32,484 nt of DNA from Phycisphaerales bacterium (GTDB lineage Bacteria > Planctomycetota > Phycisphaerae > WQYP01), in assembly GCA_027313145.1 (NCBI GenBank), contig DAHVEJ010000012.1, positions 10,434 through 42,917 on the forward strand, read 5' to 3'. The number at the start of each line of letters is the position of its first letter. Positions within the stretch are counted from its first letter, which is position 1. Made by a program: the position numbers and the translations under genes. The notes under the pieces are model-generated. The model worked only from the letters and a program-made list of their open reading frames with translations. It ran no database searches and had not been told where the DNA came from. This document shows positions 8,567 through 15,737 of the stretch, one piece after another.

Positions 8567-10552
8567 ATGTGGTCGCTGGTGCTGTTATTGGGCTTCTTCC
8601 CCGCCATCGCGCTGCTTGGCTGGCTCATGAGCGTCGTGCGGAGAAAAATTGATAAACGCCGGATATTTAACCTGCGGTGCGGGCACGGCTTTTTCACCAA
8701 CCATGATCCATCGGTGCAGTGCCCGGAATGCCGGAAGGAGATGGACGAGTTGATTGCAAGGAACGAAGCGCGGGCTGCGGCACAGGCCGCGGAGCGGGAG
8801 GCGATGTCCATAGCCCGGAGGGCACTCGCCATTGAGGAGGCCGCGACGCGACGACTTGAAGACGAGATGTATCGCCAGGAGCACGAGGGGCAGATGAGGC
8901 TCGCCCGACGTATTGAACACCTACGGCAGATGGATCCCTATGAATTTGAACTGTTTGTGGTCGAAATTTTTCGGCTCCACGGATGGGAAGGCCACGCCAC
9001 GCCTAGATCGAATGACCTAGGCGTCGACGCGCGGATGAGAAAAGGGGAAACCACCGCGCTGATCCAGTGCAAGCGATACGGCGATGGCTCGCCCGTGGGA
9101 CGGCCCGCGGTACAGGCACTCTGCGGCCAAGTTGGAAAAGAGAAGGCTTCCGTGGGGTACGTCGTTACAACTTCCCATTTTTCCGAACAGGCGATTCGAT
9201 GGGCGCACGGCCAAAAGATACAGCTAATTGACCACCGCAAACTCATTGCGATGGTAAAAGAAGTGATTAAAGACGACACCCACCTTTCGTCAATCCCGGC
9301 CGCGCACGCTGCCCGTGAGACTCCGCCGCTGTTCGCCCCAGCCAACAGCGGGCCAGAAACCGCGCCACGCTCGCCAACTGAAACCTCGAGTACCACGCTT
9401 TCGGCTGCGGCAACGCCGGCGAGGTCGCCCTTGTTTAAGGCGGTGCTTGAACCGGCCGCCGGGCTACGGACCCCTGCCGCCAGCAACGAGAACGCGGCCG
9501 CCGCTTTGGGACCTTATCGTGTGGACGCCCCGACGATTGTGGCGAGATTGGCCGCACATCCGCGCCGAGCCGCCAACCTCGACGGGGACCGCGCCGCGAA
9601 GGCCTCTGAGTACATAGCGCAGTTTGACCCAGCACATGGGCCGGTCCGTCAGCATCCCTCCGATTACTTGCCCGCGGTGCAAGCCGGTGGTGGGGTAGCG
9701 GGTGCTCCAGCAGCGCCGAAAAATGCACCGGCCCCGCAGCCAGTTGTTCAGATGTGCCCCCCAGGCGTAGCCGGGCCCCGGAAATCAGCACCGCCAACGC
9801 CCGCCAGCATCGACCCACGAGTTGGCGGTCCTCCGCAGAACCTGGCTCGCCAGACTCCCGCGGCAACGAGCGTGCCGTGGCTGGACCACGCCGCAATGAT
9901 TGCCAGCCAGCGGCCCGACGTCACTGGCCGGGAGCCGGACCGCGACGCCGCTCGGACCAACGACAATGTCCACCGGGGCATCAGCCCGAGCACCCCTCAA
10001 ACGATCATGCCTGGCGGTGCCACGGGGAAGCCGACCGCCGAGGGAAGTATTGGCTTGTCTCGTTATTTCGGAGTGGACATGCTCGAAAAAGCTGCGCAGG
10101 CGTGCGCAGCCAAGCGGATAAGGGTAATCAAGTTTGACCCCACCTTCGCCGTCATCATCGGAATTTTTCGAACCGACGGCGATTCGGGGCTGAATGTAAA
10201 GGTGAGGGTAAAAGCCGCTGACACCGCAAGCAACGATCTCCCAAAAATGCTGGCTTACTGCGGGTGCGGGACTCCCGTTCCATGTTACCATATTGCGGCC
10301 CTATTGGTCGAAATTGGCGGCATGAACACTGTTCTCGCCTTCCTCAAGGATGTCGCTGAGCAGGGCGCGTTCTGCAACCGCAACCCGAAGCGGCACCACG
10401 CTCTGTCGGCGTACCAATTCTACCGATACTCCCAGAATCGTGCGGCAGATGGGAATCTGCGGGTATGGGGCGGCCAACGCGCAAGCCGATACTCCCAGAA
10501 TCGCGCGGGAGATGGGACCGTTGTGCATGGCGCAACCCCCCCGACCAGCTAG
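8567..10552 (+). CDS. Membrane-anchored Mrr-type nuclease with C-terminal SWIM zinc finger
   Basis: A 661-residue multidomain protein from ATG 8567 (GGAG seven bases upstream; a TTG at 8528 is in frame but has no site). An N-terminal membrane helix spans residues ~2-23. A possible zinc knuckle follows (Cys38-x-His40, Cys52-x2-Cys55), then an Ala/Glu/Arg-rich coiled coil (~60-115). The Mrr_cat-like PDDEXK domain (~122-240) contains SNDLGVDAR with Asp154 and IQCKRY with Gln167/Lys169, the expected active-site set. A long Pro/Ala-rich linker (~245-500) leads to a SWIM-type zinc finger, Cys565-x-Cys567-x5-Cys573-x-His575. The tail is a duplicated 21-residue unit. Mrr-family enzymes cut modified or foreign DNA; SWIM fingers bind DNA or proteins. 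A role in DNA defence at the membrane is inference. Confidence 0.8.
   Translation: MWSLVLLLGFFPAIALLGWLMSVVRRKIDKRRIFNLRCGHGFFTNHDPSVQCPECRKEMDELIARNEARAAAQAAEREAMSIARRALAIEEAATRRLEDEMYRQEHEGQMRLARRIEHLRQMDPYEFELFVVEIFRLHGWEGHATPRSNDLGVDARMRKGETTALIQCKRYGDGSPVGRPAVQALCGQVGKEKASVGYVVTTSHFSEQAIRWAHGQKIQLIDHRKLIAMVKEVIKDDTHLSSIPAAHAARETPPLFAPANSGPETAPRSPTETSSTTLSAAATPARSPLFKAVLEPAAGLRTPAASNENAAAALGPYRVDAPTIVARLAAHPRRAANLDGDRAAKASEYIAQFDPAHGPVRQHPSDYLPAVQAGGGVAGAPAAPKNAPAPQPVVQMCPPGVAGPRKSAPPTPASIDPRVGGPPQNLARQTPAATSVPWLDHAAMIASQRPDVTGREPDRDAARTNDNVHRGISPSTPQTIMPGGATGKPTAEGSIGLSRYFGVDMLEKAAQACAAKRIRVIKFDPTFAVIIGIFRTDGDSGLNVKVRVKAADTASNDLPKMLAYCGCGTPVPCYHIAALLVEIGGMNTVLAFLKDVAEQGAFCNRNPKRHHALSAYQFYRYSQNRAADGNLRVWGGQRASRYSQNRAGDGTVVHGATPPTS
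10423..10517 (+). repeat. Direct repeat inside the 3' end of the Mrr-SWIM gene
   Basis: Two 32-base copies (10423-10454 and 10486-10517) match at 30 positions and start 63 bases apart, exactly 21 codons. They encode RYSQNRAADG and RYSQNRAGDG at the same phase of a duplicated tail. The in-frame spacing indicates a tandem duplication of coding sequence rather than a separate element. Confidence 0.8.
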
Positions 10553-10587
10553 ACGGGGCGGCCCCGTGCGCAGAGCTGCCGAGCTCT
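10553..10587 (+). other. Two adjacent hairpins after the Mrr-SWIM stop codon
   Basis: Directly after the TAG (10550-10552) is a 15-base palindrome, ACGGGGCGGCCCCGT (10553-10567). A second perfect inverted repeat follows, AGAGCT-GCCG-AGCTCT (10572-10587). There is no T run, so neither is a classical intrinsic terminator; they may stabilise the 3' end of the transcript or mark a recombination scar. Confidence 0.45.
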
Positions 10588-10640
10588 CACGCCGTAGGTT
10601 TCCAACTTGGCCGGGTGAGTAGACCGTCGGAAATTCGAAA

Positions 10641-10720
10641 ATCCAATGTTATACAGTTTGGATGGTCTTTTATTGCGGAGGGCTATGCAGAAAGGAAATT
10701 CGTATGCCGTATCGTTTTGA
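10641..10720 (+). repeat. Leader repeat, copy 2
   Basis: Partner of 7411-7490, offset by 3230 bases, with 57 of 80 positions identical and no gaps. It contains the short leader frame from ATG 10662 (MVFYCGGLCRKEIR), which is continuous with the gene started at ATG 10704. It also contains the AAGGA ribosome site for that gene. The best-conserved core is GTTATACxGxTTGxATGxTC followed by TTTATxGCGGA. Confidence 0.6.
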
Positions 10721-11500
10721 TGTTACCGAAGGGGAAAAGAAAGTTTTCGGCCATGCTTGTACTTGGGCGGAAACGCACCTGCCCAAGCTTGTCGAGGCGG
10801 GGGGGGGTGGCTCGACGAGGAAATTTCAAGGATGGTTCATGCTGGCCACGAAAACCGGCCGGGATACCTTCTCGGTGCTATCGCGTTGAATTATGCAGAC
10901 AGCCTCACCGGTGATCCCGGTGAAGGGTTCGACGCGATGATCGCCGCTGAACGAACCGCTGCCGCGAAGCGGGTAATATTGCTGGCGTGGCTGCTGATTG
11001 CCGAGGACACTTTCGCCGGTTCCCAAATTACGCAACTGGCCGTGCTCCCTTGGTCACGCTACAAGGGGCGATGGCTGGCCCAATCAATGGCCCTCCGCGA
11101 CCGAACTGCGACTTGGACGAAACTGGCCAAAACGGCGATGGAAGTTGTTGCGACTCTGGAAAGCGGGATCGCGGTGCGTACAGGCGCAAGTAAACGCTTC
11201 GCCGTCGCCTTCAGTTTCCCCGGTGAGAAACGCGCTTACGTTGAGGGGGTTGAAGCAGACATGGCACCAGCCGTTGTACCGCCGAATCGCAGCGCAACGC
11301 GCAAGAGCAACCGTCGCCGGGGCAGAACGCCTATTGATGCAACCGCCGACCACTACCGCTGGCATAAGGCGTATTGCGATGCCAGGAAGGCCGGTGGGCG
11401 CGTTAATCAAAAAGAATTGGCTAGGGGGCAGGGAGCAACGTACCCCGAATTCCGCAGGGTTATCAAGCGGCTGGAATCGCGGCGGAAAACCCAACAATAG
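10704..11500 (+). pseudogene. Unknown gene split at a G9 run; C-terminal stub of a TIR domain
   Basis: ATG 10704 has AAGGA seven bases upstream. The first frame (MPYRFDVTEGEKKVFGHACTW...) runs into nine Gs at 10799-10807 and stops at 10889. A frame one base earlier (-1) continues from the G run to the TAG/TAA region at 11500. Read across the run with a -1 step, the protein is smooth (HLPKLVEAGGGWLDEEISRMV) and about 265 residues long. I do not recognise residues 1-165. Near 11200 comes KRFAVAFSFPGEKRAYVEGV, the typical first strand and helix of a bacterial TIR domain. The rest of the TIR fold is missing; an Arg-rich stretch and a helix-turn-helix-like tail (NQKELARGQGATYPEFRRVIKRL) follow. 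It is either a decayed gene, a phase-variable gene, or one using -1 frameshifting. Confidence 0.55.
10799..10807 (+). other. G9 homopolymer at the frame break
   Basis: Nine consecutive Gs in the coding sequence of the 10704 gene. Adding one G, or a ribosomal -1 slip, joins the two reading frames. Such runs are known sites for slipped-strand phase variation and also for sequencing indels. Confidence 0.85.
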
Positions 11501-11668
11501 AATTGCCAGAATACACGTCAAGATGCAATCGTTTTCTGGCGGGATTTTTCCGGATATTGCGGAACCGTTGATTTTCCCAGCTTTGGTGTACATTTCCACT
11601 GCCGCCGTTGGCTGCCAGAAATGCGCCCGGAATTTCTGCCTGTCAACGTCTGTGGTACTCCCTCCATG

Positions 11669-11696
11669 GCCCCTGCAATGTGTTGGGGGCTTTTTT
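11669..11696 (+). terminator. Rho-independent terminator
   Basis: GCCCC (11669-11673) pairs with GGGGC (11686-11690) around an ~12-base loop, and six Ts follow at 11691-11696. It lies 168 bases after the split gene and ends that transcript before the toxin-antitoxin promoter. The rest of 11501-11836 holds no supported gene. Confidence 0.6.
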
Positions 11697-11801
11697 GGAG
11701 AATCCCTATGCGTAACACCACCTCGAAAGTTTGCAGGCAATCCCTGCCCAAGCAGGAACCAAGTTCCATCCACCGGTTCGTGAATGGCGACCGCCATGCG
11801 G

Positions 11802-11830
11802 TTGATCGCGATAGCACAAAATGCTATCAT
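11802..11830 (+). promoter_or_regulatory. Promoter-operator of the toxin-antitoxin pair
   Basis: A -35 TTGATC (11802-11807) and a -10 TATCAT (11825-11830) are 17 bases apart. A perfect inverted repeat, GATAGCA-CAAAA-TGCTATC (11810-11828), fills the spacer and overlaps the -10, an ideal place for the antitoxin to bind and repress. The toxin ATG is only seven bases after the -10 box and has no ribosome site, so transcription would begin at or next to the start codon, giving a leaderless message. Confidence 0.7.
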
Positions 11831-11836
11831 ACGTCC

Positions 11837-12091
11837 ATGGCAAAAGTGGAGATGACTGCGGCCGCGATGGCCGACTTTGGCGAGTTGCCCAAGGGCATTC
11901 GAGATCGCGTTTTGGCGGTAACGCAGAGGTTGGCAAACTGGCCGGAAGTAAGCGGGGCCAAGCCCCTGCGGGGCGAAATGGCTGGTGCGTTTCGTGTTCG
12001 CACCGGCGTCTACCGGATTGTCTTCCGGCCACACGGCGATCGCGTTGTGATTGAAGCTATCGGCCACCGTAAGGATGTCTACGAGGATTAA
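11837..12091 (+). CDS. RelE/ParE-superfamily toxin
   Basis: An 84-residue toxin-like protein. Its C-terminal half has the family pattern: GAKPLRGEMAGAFRVRTGVYRI, a core strand, then VIEAIGHRKDVYED. RelE/ParE relatives either cleave mRNA on the ribosome or poison gyrase; which applies cannot be decided here. ATG 11837 is chosen because it follows the -10 box directly and the protein aligns from there; the frame stays open further upstream without support. Toxin-first order and the antitoxin ATG five bases after this stop match HigBA-type modules. The inverted-repeat operator upstream implies autoregulation. Confidence 0.85.
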   Translation: MAKVEMTAAAMADFGELPKGIRDRVLAVTQRLANWPEVSGAKPLRGEMAGAFRVRTGVYRIVFRPHGDRVVIEAIGHRKDVYED

Positions 12092-12095
12092 TACC

Positions 12096-12455
12096 ATGCT
12101 GGCAGAAGTGGAAAATAAGAGGCGGCGGAACACCGGGACTCTGACCGTCAACGGCAAGAACTTTGTTCTGGTTCCGGCATCGGAGTACCGCGCCCTGATT
12201 CGCCGCGCGGCGGCCAGTGATGCACCATTGCCGCCCAAGCCCACACCGCAGGCAAACGGTAACTATGATGCCATCACCACCATGCGGGCGATAATCGCGC
12301 GCGATCTCATCCGCGACCGCCGGAAGGCCAAGTTTTCGCAGCGGGATCTGGCGCTGGCCGCAAAGGTTCCGCAATCCACCGTTGCCCGAATTGAATCCGG
12401 CAAGTTCAGCCCGCGGCCAGGAACACTGAAAAAACTGTATTCTGTAATGCGTTGA
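12096..12455 (+). CDS. HigA/Xre-type antitoxin
   Basis: A 119-residue protein from ATG 12096, with GAGGAT seven bases upstream inside the end of the toxin gene. An in-frame earlier ATG at 12051 overlaps the toxin and is less likely. The N-terminal segment (GTLTVNGKNFVLVPASEYRAL) resembles the Phd-like beta-strand/helix start of many antitoxins. The C-terminal third is a helix-turn-helix of the Xre/Cro kind (FSQRDLALAAKVPQSTVARIESG). It should neutralise the toxin by direct binding and repress the promoter through the inverted repeat at 11810-11828. Confidence 0.85.
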   Translation: MLAEVENKRRRNTGTLTVNGKNFVLVPASEYRALIRRAAASDAPLPPKPTPQANGNYDAITTMRAIIARDLIRDRRKAKFSQRDLALAAKVPQSTVARIESGKFSPRPGTLKKLYSVMR

Positions 12456-12854
12456 ATAAGCCACCCGATTCGGCCCTGTGACACAACATTCTCACTCCTA
12501 GGTTCCAGCTTCTCACCATTTTTTTTATTTATCGCTGTCGCCTGCCCCCTATAGCATCAGCACGGCACTGGAACCACAAATGATTGTTCCGATGCCCTAC
12601 GGCGCTTTCCCAATTTTTGATCTTTGATCATTGCTCATCGATCATTGAAGCCGGGGACCGGCGCTGTTTGACAAGTGAATATCTCCCGCATCAATGGCTC
12701 CGTCCCAGCCATGAGGATCGCTATGCACGCGGTAAAAAATCGACGCCCGCGCCCACTCCGCGCAATTCTGAAACTACTGATCACTACTGACCAATACTGT
12801 AATAAGGACTCCTAACTCCTCAATGCTGAATGCTGCCCCCCCTGGGGGCCAAAA

Positions 12855-12965
12855 CATCCTGGGCATCTTGGGCAACTTGAATCAAACCCTCTAAAATCAA
12901 CGCTTCCATCAACTTGCGCAACTTGGGCAAGTTGCCGCCCCAACTTGGGCAAGTTGGACAAGTTG
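12855..12965 (+). repeat. 9-bp CAACTTGGG-type repeat cluster
   Basis: Short units step at exactly 9 bases in three groups. They begin at 12855, 12864 and 12873 (CATCCTGGG, CATCTTGGG, CAACTTGAA); at 12910, 12919 and 12928; and at 12941, 12950 and 12959. Both CAACTTG and its reverse complement CAAGTTG occur, so the DNA can form hairpins, for example CCAACTTG-GG-CAAGTTGG at 12940-12957. The surrounding gene-free stretch 12456-13287 otherwise shows only a T-rich run near 12518, a small GCCGG-GGA-CCGGC hairpin at 12650-12662 and the promoter candidate at 13172. The function of the repeats is unknown. Confidence 0.6.
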
Positions 12966-13171
12966 ACAACCCGCAAAGTCTTCTAACCCCGCCGTGATGT
13001 TGGCGCTGGCGTCTGTGGTCTGATTCACATTGCCCGAAGCGCCAATTGCCGGGTCCTGCGGCGTTGCCCGCGCCAAGTTTGTTTTGCGGCGGGCTGGTTT
13101 GCGTTGTCTTACCGGAATTTGTTTGGGCGGCTGGTATTTCACGGCGTATCTTACAGTGTGTATCACAGCGC

Positions 13172-13200
13172 TTGTGTTCCGCTGATGGGGAGCCTATATT
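13172..13200 (+). promoter_or_regulatory. Candidate promoter of the T6SS block
   Basis: TTGTGT (13172-13177) and TATATT (13195-13200) are separated by 17 bases and lie ~88 bases before the first T6SS gene. The -10 box matches five of six consensus positions, the -35 only three, so this is a weak to moderate sigma-70-type candidate. I saw no clear sigma-54 site. Confidence 0.35.
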
Positions 13201-13287
13201 TTACGTGTTCGGCCAGGCTGCGGCGATCGAAGAGTGACCGATTTTTCAGCGGCTGTTGGCTGGTAATGCGTGTGAGCAGGGGATGCC

Positions 13288-14220
13288 ATGACCGCAACGG
13301 AATTGGATGTTTCGCGGCAAGCCGCACAGTTGGCCAACCGCCTGCGCGCTATTCAAGTTGATCTGGCGGAGCAGAGCACGCAGACCCGTCAGGAATATAT
13401 ATCCGATGAAATAAAGCGAATTCTCGCGGAAATTCCGCCTACGCAGCGTCCGGAATTTCTGGCGACTCTGGCGGAGCATTTCCCGTCATGGGATGACAAT
13501 GTTATTGCGCGACAGCAAGTTGGGCCGGAGGGGAAAACGCAAAGTATTACCGGCTCTAAAACGGATGCTCTGGAATTGCAGGATCCCGCATTTCTGGTGC
13601 AGCGGCTGTGTGAATTGGCACCTAAACTTCCGCAATCGCAAAAAGAAGCACTGATCGCCCGGCTGACGGATGCGGGGTTGGCTCCGGCTTCCGGCCCGGC
13701 CTGGCCGGCTGAGCCGCTGAATAAATTGTCCGCGCGATTGCAGCTTGACGATGGTTTGCAGCCCCATGCGGGCCATACGCTGGAACTTTTGCAGATGCTT
13801 TCGGAACTGGCCACGAGCATTGAGCAAATTGCGTGGAATATGTGGAAAGCCATGGTGCCCAATTCCAGTTTGCGCCGTGGCACGCCATTACAGCGGCTTA
13901 TGAGCCGCTTTCTGGCGGATGACCCGGATGTGCCGCGCGGGCAGGTATCACAGGAACTTGAACGGTTACGCAAAATTAACGCGGCGCTGTTATCTTCCGT
14001 GGGGCAAACGGGGCGGCAGTTCGCTCATAAATATGCCTCCCGGCTTTCGCCCGCGGAAATTGAGGCGGCGGTGCGTTCTACGCCCAAAAAAATGTTCGCC
14101 GCGCTGGAAGTTTCCTGCTGGAAGAAATATACGGAACTGGCAAGCGAACATCTGGACGAAGCCGCGATTGATCATGAAATCCGGGAAATTGTCCGAGAGT
14201 TTGTCGAAAGCGTCATTTGA
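13288..14220 (+). CDS. T6SS-associated TagH/ImpI-like protein lacking an FHA domain
   Basis: A 310-residue protein from ATG 13288 with AGGGG just upstream. The C-terminal half (NMWKAMVPNSSLRRGTPLQ, then a long helical region, then WKKYTELASEHLDEAAIDHEI...FVESVI) resembles the C-terminal domain of T6SS FHA proteins (TagH/ImpI). The N-terminal half is Gln/Leu/Ala-rich and helical, and no forkhead-associated phosphothreonine-binding fold is visible. In TagH proteins the FHA part links the apparatus to threonine-kinase control, so this version would lack that input. It is the first gene of a five-gene co-directional block; the next start is 45 bases on. Assignment rests on the C-terminal resemblance and context. 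Confidence 0.6.
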   Translation: MTATELDVSRQAAQLANRLRAIQVDLAEQSTQTRQEYISDEIKRILAEIPPTQRPEFLATLAEHFPSWDDNVIARQQVGPEGKTQSITGSKTDALELQDPAFLVQRLCELAPKLPQSQKEALIARLTDAGLAPASGPAWPAEPLNKLSARLQLDDGLQPHAGHTLELLQMLSELATSIEQIAWNMWKAMVPNSSLRRGTPLQRLMSRFLADDPDVPRGQVSQELERLRKINAALLSSVGQTGRQFAHKYASRLSPAEIEAAVRSTPKKMFAALEVSCWKKYTELASEHLDEAAIDHEIREIVREFVESVI

Positions 14221-14265
14221 AGCGTCGGCCACGGGTCAATAGTGCGTACATAAACAGGAAATATC

Positions 14266-15627
14266 ATGGATGCAGTTCACTTTAACGAGGGCTTATTTCT
14301 TCAACAGCATCATTTACAGATCATGCAGCGGCATATTTTATCACGCCTGGGGGCCATGCGACCGCTGGCGTTCTCGTATCCCTTTGGCTTAATTGAATCG
14401 CAGGTTTCCGCGGAATCACTGAAAAATCAGTTGGTCCGTTTTGAGCGGCTGCACGCCATCATGCCCAGCGGCCTGGAGGTGCGATTTCCGGAAAGTGCGG
14501 ACATTCCAGCCTTAAGTATTAAACAGGCCTTTGAATCGCGCACGGGTTCCATGACCATTTATCTGGCCGTGCCGCTGTGGAGTCCGGAAAGAGCCAATGT
14601 CGTTACCGGAGACGGCAAAGATCAGTGGATGGTCAAAAGCATTTATCGGGTTTCAGAAGTTGAGCAGACCGATGAAAATACCGGCCAGAATCCCCGGCCC
14701 ATCGCGGTGCGGCGGATCAACGCGCGCTTTCTGGTGGAAGGTGATGACACGACCGATATGGAAGTTCTCCCGGTGCTGCGTGTGGTGCGCGGGGTCGGGG
14801 AAGAAGTGGGGGCGGTGCGGCAGGATCCCAATTTTATTCCGCCATCCATGATGGTCAAAGGCTCTCCGGTGCTGCGGGATTTGCTGCGCGAGTTCGCCAA
14901 TGAGCTGGAAGCCAGTAGAACCGAATTGTCGCTTCAGGTCGCGCGCGGCGGATTTAGTGTGGATACCATGCGGGGGGCGCAATTTGAACAATGCCTGCGA
15001 CTGCGCACCATCAGCCGCTCCAGTGCCCGGATTTCCAGTATTCTGAAAGTAAACAATGTCACACCGTTTGACATGTATCTGGAATTGCGTGAGCTTCTGG
15101 CGGAGCTGGGGTCGATGTATCCGGATAAGGACCAGCAGTTGGCACCGTCGGCGTATGATCATGACAAGCCCGGCATCTGCTTTCAGGATTTGACCGATAA
15201 AATCCGGGGGCTGTTGCGCGGGGCGGTCACGGCGCGGTTTATGAAGGTGGAGTTTAAGTCGCAGCAGAATATGTTCCTGGCGGCCATGACCGAGGAACAA
15301 TTCACGCAGCCCAACGAATATTTCATTGCCGTGCGCACACGGGAAGACCCCATTGCCCTGGCCAAGCTTGTGGAAAATCAGGATCAGTTCCAGGTTGCCG
15401 CGCCCAGCATGGTGGGAAAACGCATTTTTGGCTTAAAGCTTCAGGAAGAACGCTATCCACCGGTGGAGTTGCCGGCCCAGGCGGGACAGCATTATTTCCG
15501 CATTAACCGCCAGGAAAGTCAGCGCATGTGGGAGCGCATCAAGGAAGAAAAATCCGTTGCCATCCGCTGGCTGGGCATGGAGAACAGTGATTATTCCCTG
15601 ACGCTGTTTATGACGGTTCCGGGGTAG
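14266..15627 (+). CDS. tssK: T6SS baseplate protein TssK
   Basis: TssK links the T6SS baseplate to the membrane complex as a trimer in the cytoplasm. The 453-residue product has the family opening (MDAVHFNEGLFLQQHHLQIMQ is the diagnostic start, where the family shows W.EG.FL.PQH.Q). It also has the usual length of ~440-450 and the conserved FYLAVP-like beta-sandwich segments (MTIYLAVPLWS). The C-terminal neck-and-head region (ITFRWLGMENSDY-like, here AIRWLGMENSDYSLTLF) is retained. ATG 14266 has AGGAAA upstream. It lies between the TagH-like gene and tssL, the usual tssK-tssL-tssM order. Confidence 0.9.
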   Translation: MDAVHFNEGLFLQQHHLQIMQRHILSRLGAMRPLAFSYPFGLIESQVSAESLKNQLVRFERLHAIMPSGLEVRFPESADIPALSIKQAFESRTGSMTIYLAVPLWSPERANVVTGDGKDQWMVKSIYRVSEVEQTDENTGQNPRPIAVRRINARFLVEGDDTTDMEVLPVLRVVRGVGEEVGAVRQDPNFIPPSMMVKGSPVLRDLLREFANELEASRTELSLQVARGGFSVDTMRGAQFEQCLRLRTISRSSARISSILKVNNVTPFDMYLELRELLAELGSMYPDKDQQLAPSAYDHDKPGICFQDLTDKIRGLLRGAVTARFMKVEFKSQQNMFLAAMTEEQFTQPNEYFIAVRTREDPIALAKLVENQDQFQVAAPSMVGKRIFGLKLQEERYPPVELPAQAGQHYFRINRQESQRMWERIKEEKSVAIRWLGMENSDYSLTLFMTVPG

Positions 15628-15737
15628 TCTTTGCGCCTTGGGCATTTGCGGCCAATCAATCCTGATTTGTAGGCGTGACGGAGCACTGGTGGTACAATTC
15701 CCCGCATGGTCAGGAAATTTTGACAGGATTCAAAATC

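Noticed and set aside
10553-10567. Intrinsic terminator after the Mrr-SWIM gene
   Set aside because: A perfect palindrome but without a T run; kept only as an unspecified hairpin.
10998-11783. 261-residue + frame overlapping the split gene
   Set aside because: Arg/Pro/Trp-rich shadow of the real frame, running past the terminator.
12855-12965. CRISPR array
   Set aside because: Units are 9 bases with no unique spacers and no cas genes nearby.
12909-13166. Minus-strand 85-residue frame across the 9-bp repeats
   Set aside because: Low-complexity reading of the repeats with no start signal; coding not supported.
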